Source: Apostichopus japonicus
Lineage: Eukaryota; Echinodermata; Holothuroidea; Aspidochirotida; Stichopodidae
NCBI RefSeq assembly: GCF_037975245.1
Contig: NC_092576.1
Span: forward strand, 37,414,611-37,478,610
Reading direction: 5' to 3'
DNA length: 64,000 nucleotides
A program made the translations under genes and the position numbers. How positions within the stretch are numbered: position 1 is the stretch's first letter; every line of letters begins with the position of its first letter. Shown piece by piece: positions 58,303-64,000 of this stretch. A model generated the notes under the pieces. It had not been told where the DNA came from, searched no databases, and was given only the letters and a program-made list of their open reading frames with translations.

Positions 58303-59454
58303 GTAAGTGACTAACAAGATAAAATGAATATTAGTAGAAAAAATCTGGGGTAATTACAAAAGATTTAATAGGTTATTCAATTATTTAACCCTGTAATCAA
58401 AGGAACCAACAAAAGGTAACAGACAGCAAATAGTATCAAAGATGCCTTCATACAAGAACAGGTTGGTTGAGCCGGGTAAATTGGAAGTTTAAGGTCATCT
58501 GAATGCAATCAATAAGATAAGCTTGTATATAAAGCTTCATTTTTTAAATATTTTGTATCGCGGCCTGGGGGGGGGGGGGTGAATTTCCAGTAAGACTGTT
58601 GCGATACGAGATTGTCCTTGTATAACAATGCTTGGATTTCCGTAAATGTTTTGTAAGCTAGGCTGATTTGAAAGTGTATTTGTAGATAGAGATACGTATG
58701 AGTCAAGTGCAAGTGCAGTAAATTCTTCGAACAGATATCCGAAATATATATTATGACAAACCACGCCTATTTTCAATGCAAATCATGGTGTAAATTATGC
58801 AATATATAAGGGAATTGAGAGAAATATTGACAAACGGTTTCTTTTTCTCTTGACATTTCATTTCCCAACAACGTTTAGAGACAATTACAAGGGATAAAAA
58901 ATCCTTAAAAACAAATCAATCTAATTATTTCAACAAAATGTCAACGATATATTATGACTCAAAGAAAGTAACCATAATAATTACCAGTTGGTTGACAACG
59001 AAATTAGTCATTAGAGTCATTGCGTAAATCGTGCACACAATTTTGGTTTCAATCGTAAAACTTCTTGTGTTGTTCCTTGATGAATAGTTAAAATCAAACG
59101 CCAAAGAAACTCCAAACATCGGAGTAATGATTTTGTAGGAATTGATGACTTAAGTAAGAGTCCTGTTAAGTGTCAAATATGTAGATGAAAAACAAGTTGA
59201 TTTTCACTGTTTTAAATACTTAAATTAAATAACACTGTTGTAAAACAGAGGTGCAGGTTTACCGACGGTCAAGGTGACCTTCAGCGGTGCATTTGCTTGA
59301 TGTATTTACGATAACTAAGAGATGTAACAGAATATATATACTTTAGCTGTGCAGGTGTTCAACCACGTGACCTATTACAATGTGATTGACAGGTCATATA
59401 TCAAGGATACAATGAACTTTGTGAAATGTAGACGACGTGAGTGTTGGTAAAGAT
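58303..59454. other. Gene 2 intron
   Basis: A G-run lies at 58567-58579. No other feature is supported. Confidence 0.5.
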
Positions 59455-60095
59455 TATAATGTAATATTATGTCGGGGCTCGCGAGAGAGATATACTGGGG
59501 TTATCTTGATACCGTATTTTATGCTTCTTCAGGAGACATCTCGAACGGAAGATAGAAGAAAACATTGAGTTCTCTGAAAAACCAGTTGACCAGATAGGAT
59601 TTGAGTAGTGATTCGGTATAATTTTTTCTCTGTCGATTTTCTTACAAACAAAACCAATTTACAATGATTTGACTCCGTCAATTACGCAACTCGAAGAAGT
59701 GAAGAAGTAGTGGCGAAGTGATGAACTTGCGGGAATATGCCGCCTTTTATAGATCATTACACCGAAAATCCCATCGCGCATAATCATAAGGCAGCCAATA
59801 ACCTGCTCATCCTGCATTAACTTAACGATATAAAAATCAGTGTGTTGGCACTGATCTGCCCTGATTGGTTTCCATTCCACGTGAGAAGAACCGTCTCGAG
59901 TGTTCTACAGACACATCGGATCTAATTTGGGAAAAAAAGCCCTGTAACATGATTCAATAAGATAGTTAAAACTTCTCGTGGGAAAACTGAATCCTCGACC
60001 TAGATAAATATGTAAAGGGCCTGTAAGGTGTCTCAATGGAGTTTTTCGGGAACATAAAAGAGGCAGTATTACTATTTTATAACAATAATGAAAGA
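59455..60095 (-). mobile_element. About 650-690-bp interspersed repeat, copy 2 (inverted)
   Basis: Reverse complement of 43334-44035, lying in a gene-2 intron. Matching words include TGACTCCGTCAATTACGCAA and GGAGTTTTTCGGGAACAT. The pair is about 16 kb apart in opposite orientation. Confidence 0.75.
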
Positions 60096-60471
60096 GATGC
60101 GTTTTTAGGCGTGATTTAAAGGAGGTGAAGTCTGTGATGATGCGAATTTCGGAAGGAAGCCCGTTTCATAGATCAGATTCAGCGACAGAAAAATTTGCGG
60201 GGCATATTGCTTATTGATATTCGTGCTGCGTGGAAGAAGGTGCCATTCCGTGCAAGCATTAAAATGCAACCATTAAAATCTTGAACTTCATGTGTTGGTT
60301 TATTCAATAGAACTCTGTTACCTCAATTGCAAATATTTGCATTTTGTTGATACAATATCGTGAGGTTTTCTCTGTTTATTATTAGGTTACCTGGCTATTA
60401 TAAGGTCAGCTGGTTGTTAATATTTAAAGAGAAACCCAATATCATTTGGTATATTCATTGTAATATCACAG

Positions 60472-60548
60472 GTTTCTTAACTGCAAACTACCTACATCTA
60501 TAAGACCAGAGAAAGTCCCAGAGGAATTAAAAAGAAAGAATGTACAAG
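60472..60548 (+). CDS. NLR gene 2 LRR-end exon
   Basis: Acceptor ATCACAG, donor CAAG|GTATGG, phase 2 to 1. It reads (W)FLNCKLPTSIRPEKV and then PEELKRKNVQ. It has the same phases and motif as the gene-1 exon at 14645-14718. Its donor sequence recurs in the tandem array that follows directly. Confidence 0.78.
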
Positions 60549-60975
60549 GTATGGATATGTGTGCACAAGGTATGGCTAACACTACAGTATGTTATAATAC
60601 AAGGTATTGCTAACACTACAATATGTTACAATACAAGGTATGGCTAACACTACAGTGTGTTACAATATAAGGTATGGCTAACATTACAGTATGTTATAAT
60701 ACAAGGTATTGCTAACACTGCAATATGTTACAATACAAGGTATGGCTAACACTACAGTGTGTTACAATATAAGGTATGGCTAACACTACAGTATATTACA
60801 ATACAAGGTATTGCTAACACTGCAATATGTTACAATACAAGGTATGGCTAACACTACAGTGTGTTACAATATAAGGTATGGCTAACACTACAGTATATTA
60901 CAATACAAGGTATGGCTAACACTACAGTATGTTACAATACAACGTATGGCTAACACTATTGTATGTTACAATACA
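60539..60975 (+). repeat. 34-bp tandem array copying a splice donor
   Basis: About 12 units of ACAAGGTATGGCTAACACTA… begin at the exon-intron border. Each carries the exon-end-plus-donor word ACAAG|GTATGG or a one-base variant. Units vary in a period-3 order (GGCTAAC/TTGCTAAC, GTGTG/GTATA/AATATG), showing a higher-order unit of about 102 bp. Confidence 0.9.
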
Positions 60976-61753
60976 ATGTATAATGGTTACAGTACAGACT
61001 GTGTAATGTAACAAACACTTGTTATACAGTGATATTTAACTACTCTGATGTACTTTGGCGATCACATATTGTTTATAAAACATTTCAAATGGATGTATTC
61101 GGATTGCAATGTTCAAACTTAATCCCTCATATTAAAGTTTGGTTCAAGGTATGGCAAAAGTACACCATGAGTAGATAAATAACAGACTGGGGTTACATCA
61201 ATGGTAGTAAATATGAGATGAGTAATGTGACGTCAGTACTAGTGATAGTATAGTAATATTGTGTAAATGCAACAATTAAACATGGCTTGTGATATGATAT
61301 AATTGATATCATAATCAGTGATATTCCACCATCTAAGTCTGGAAACAATAAGTAAACGAGAAATCCTTCCAAGGTTGAAAAGTTTATAATGGTCAATAAA
61401 TAGTTACTGCCGTATAGCATGTACCGTGATCATTTGTTTCATTTTGATATTTGTTACTTATTGTTCTGCTTACCAATGCTGACACATACTATTTTATTTA
61501 GAATATTTGAAACAATTCCAAGTCGTTACATAAAATATAAGTTTAGCTCCTTCCTGTGAGGGAATGTCCTAGTTATGGTAGGCCAGTGTGATCCTGAATG
61601 AAAATCTTGCAGTTAGAATTGGTTATTTTTGTACTATATCTATACTAAAGAAAAAATAGGTAGCTTAGTTTTAATTCATTGAGTCTTAAATATATAGCTA
61701 CGGTAAAGGTAATAAATGTACTTTGTCGATTTCTTGTTTATTCTGTTTTCCAG
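60976..61753. other. Gene 2 intron
   Basis: Nothing beyond AT-rich sequence is supported. Confidence 0.5.
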
Positions 61754-61809
61754 TTTTGTGGCCGAGTAATGCCAGTTATCTTGATTTCCAATCCGGTTGA
61801 TGGAAGAAG
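61754..61809 (+). CDS. NLR gene 2 exon with in-frame TGA
   Basis: Acceptor TTTTCCAG; the frame enters in phase 1 as VLWPSNASYLDFQSG, then TGA (61798-61800), then WKK to a weak donor AAG|GTTGGT in phase 0. Gene 1 has LNLQSGRW at the same place, so the TGA stands where gene 1 has Arg. Either this is the true end of the protein, or a CGA-to-TGA nonsense change lies in a longer frame. The next exon (62353) fits the phase if the TGA is ignored. Confidence 0.58.
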
Positions 61810-62352
61810 GTTGGTTAGACTTTTGTTCTGTTTGAATTGAATTTGCCTTGATGTCTTGTGTTGCGTGTGTTTGTGTGCATGTACATGGCGGGGCGGGGGG
61901 GGGGGAGTGATGGGGTCTGTGAACGGGGGAGATAAGTAGCCTGCTGTTTATTGCTTTCTAAACGTTTATATATAACCTTTTTCTTACTAATGTCTGCTAT
62001 GGAGAGTTACGTACTATTAAATACCAATTGTTTATACTTGCACTAATTTATTCATCCCATACAAGGCGACTAGTCATCATGGCTATATAAGGCATGGTAG
62101 TGTTTTGATATATCAAATTTTAGGAGTTGGGTCCTTACACAAGTTCTGTATGTACTGTACAGTGCGCCCATACCGGTTACAACCATCGTGCCTCATCACA
62201 CACCACAGGAATCTTCACAGATATTATTTATAATTTTAAGGACTGATATCGTGGGACTTGATCATATACATATTTTTCATAAATTATGATTATTCTATAC
62301 CTTATCATTTATCATATGTTATTTCCAAAACACGTTTTATCTTGTTTAATAG
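61810..62352. other. Gene 2 intron with G-run
   Basis: A GGGGCGGGGGGGGGGG-type tract lies near 61889-61905. No exon. Confidence 0.5.
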
Positions 62353-62472
62353 GCTGATGACGTTCAAACTATTACAGAGTTGTGCTCACAAACTGTAGTC
62401 GTCAGTGACAAAGACAGTGTGTTAGTACAGAGGTCAGCCGTAGAGCTCCTACTGAAAGCATCTAGTCATAAT
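62353..62472 (+). CDS. Repeated NLR tail-module exon
   Basis: Acceptor TTTAATAG, donor AAT|GTAAGT, 40 codons, phase 0 to 0. It reads TITELCSQTVVVSDKD, then SVLVQRSAVELLLKASSHN. The end of the NACHT exon reads TVTELCTEAVIIDKDDSKLL, then QRSTVQLLQIASSHD, and uses the same donor phase. The module was therefore duplicated as an exon. A second LRR set probably follows to the right of the window. Confidence 0.85.
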
Positions 62473-64000
62473 GTAAGTACACCGTCAATGGGTCACGTTA
62501 GTACGGAACTTGAAGAAATTCTAATATTACATAATCTCTCCCCGATCACCCTATTGTGAGGAAGAAAACATAGTTTTTCTTTGATCATCATTGAAATGTG
62601 TTTGTTTACAAAGAATACAGTCCGACCATAACCTTTCAACAAATATAAAAATAAGGACAATTATTTATTACAATCCCTGTTTCTCCCTCTAATTGTCTGT
62701 ATTTAATGGAATGAGTCAATACTACAAAACACCTTCATCTCAAAAATAAACTATTCACATCCCTACAACCATTAGCTAAAACATCAAAAATACATATCAC
62801 TCCACTCCAACCCTCCAGTCATTAGGTACAGTTTAAACCTATAAATGAATTTGTGGCTATGATAAGGTAAGATGAAACATTAAGCGGTCTTCCTCAATTA
62901 TTAATATGGTACACTTTCTTTGTAAAATAAATAAAATAAGACTTTCAAGATATAAAATCAATACATTTACAAGACTACAGACCCACCCCCCCCCCTTTTG
63001 CCATGAAAGTGCACTCAACTTGTATTTACTAAACAGCAACCCTGCATACATTCCAATCCTGATATAAATATATTTAACTAACCAACCTACCACTCCCTCG
63101 TATTTTAACCTCGTCTTGAAATGGTAACTACTATGTCTACTACTCTCTGAGATAACGATGATGAACAGAGATTAACGATATAGTCATTTTTGAACTTCAC
63201 TGAAAATAAATATATCATAAAAAGGGTTTTTGAAGCAAAGCAAAAGACAAATACAACGCTACCCTCCTCTTGAACGATAAATATGAATATCTGTATACTA
63301 TGTCACACTTGTTGCTGTCATGGCTAGATATCCTCCATCTGCCTGAATGATAATTTTATCTCTTCAAAGTAAATAGTAAATATCAACAAATATTTAGGAA
63401 TTGCTTTGATATGCTTAATTAACAAGTGACTATATAATCGTTTGCAAGTCAACATTTCAATATTGTTCAAGGCAACTGCAAATTCTAAAGCACTTCATTA
63501 TAAATATAATTTGATAAACTAAAAAATTGTTTAAATTAAGGAGTAAATATACATATAAAAGTAACTAATAACAACTGCTTGTATCCAAGGATTAAAGAAT
63601 ACCTGATTTCCAAACATAATGAACGAGTATATCTTACAAATAAAGTACAACTGCTGCTACCATTATTCACCTTCACAAATTCTTGACTTGTAGGATAATG
63701 AAATTAAAAATAATGTTAACTAGTAAACAACAACAATTTATTACGTATTGTTTCAATATAATTCAGAAATAAACAATAATTATAAATTACAATTTGCTGT
63801 TGTACTTCTCCAAACGCAAGTAACATTTAAATATCGTTACTAGCCAGACTCACCACTATTGATTTGAAGTCAAAGCAGATTAACAAAATATATTTAAAAG
63901 TTAACAACAAACAACATCAATTGGTTACCCACGTTTGTAAATTCTTCCCCCAAAAATGGTATTGTTTTTTGTTCTTATTTCTCCCCAAAATTTGTTATCT
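62473..64000. other. AT-rich end of window
   Basis: A C-run lies at 62985-62995. No further exon of gene 2 is seen, so the gene continues past 64000. Confidence 0.5.

Noticed and set aside
60539-60975. CRISPR array
   Set aside because: 34-bp units are directly adjacent with no spacers. It is a plain tandem repeat at an exon border.

Overview
This is a window of eukaryotic nuclear DNA: AT-rich, gene-poor, with split genes that have GT-AG introns, many simple repeats and several transposon families. Gene content (a NACHT-type NLR with repeated C-terminal modules, a Myt1-type kinase), abundant hAT MITEs and CR1/L2-like and Penelope-like fragments point to a marine invertebrate deuterostome. An echinoderm, perhaps a sea cucumber, is my best guess, but the species call is inference only.

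Left part (1-23.9 kb, + strand): the 3' end of an NLR-like gene. Small exons at 14645-14718, 16579-16676, 20019-20066, 21436-21461 and 22853-22916 join in compatible phases and end in a stop. Two of them match, in phase and motif, two exons of the complete-NACHT gene at the right end. Between and before them lie hAT elements (1306-1863 and a composite 2062-4491), a 12-bp minisatellite, a (TA)n tract and two GAT/GGT arrays of about 2.7-2.8 kb each. An open stretch at 1201-2061 may be an older LRR-type exon broken by the hAT insertions.

Middle (24-40 kb): a Penelope-like GIY-YIG fragment beside a hammerhead-like motif, a tandem duplication near 26.2-26.9 kb, a decayed ORF near 28.8 kb, and then nine exons of PKMYT1 (Myt1; 30088-38249) covering the catalytic loop to the C terminus, with a membrane-anchor exon and a 3' UTR. 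The first recognised exon carries a frame-breaking lesion and reads HLN instead of the catalytic HLD, so this copy may be a pseudokinase, a pseudogene or a sequence error. A degraded CR1/L2-like LINE, itself containing a palindromic minisatellite, sits in one intron.

Right part (40-64 kb): a tandem segmental duplication (40.8-45.0 kb), then a second NLR gene on the + strand: a possible first exon at 45286, a linker exon, a 1.5-kb NACHT exon (50260-51782), LRR-like exons at 58100 and 60472, an exon at 61754 with an in-frame TGA, and an exon at 62353 that repeats the last about 40 residues of the NACHT exon. The gene runs off the right edge. A roughly 650-690-bp repeat occurs in inverted copies at 43.3 and 59.5 kb. 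No rRNA, intact tRNA or CRISPR was seen.
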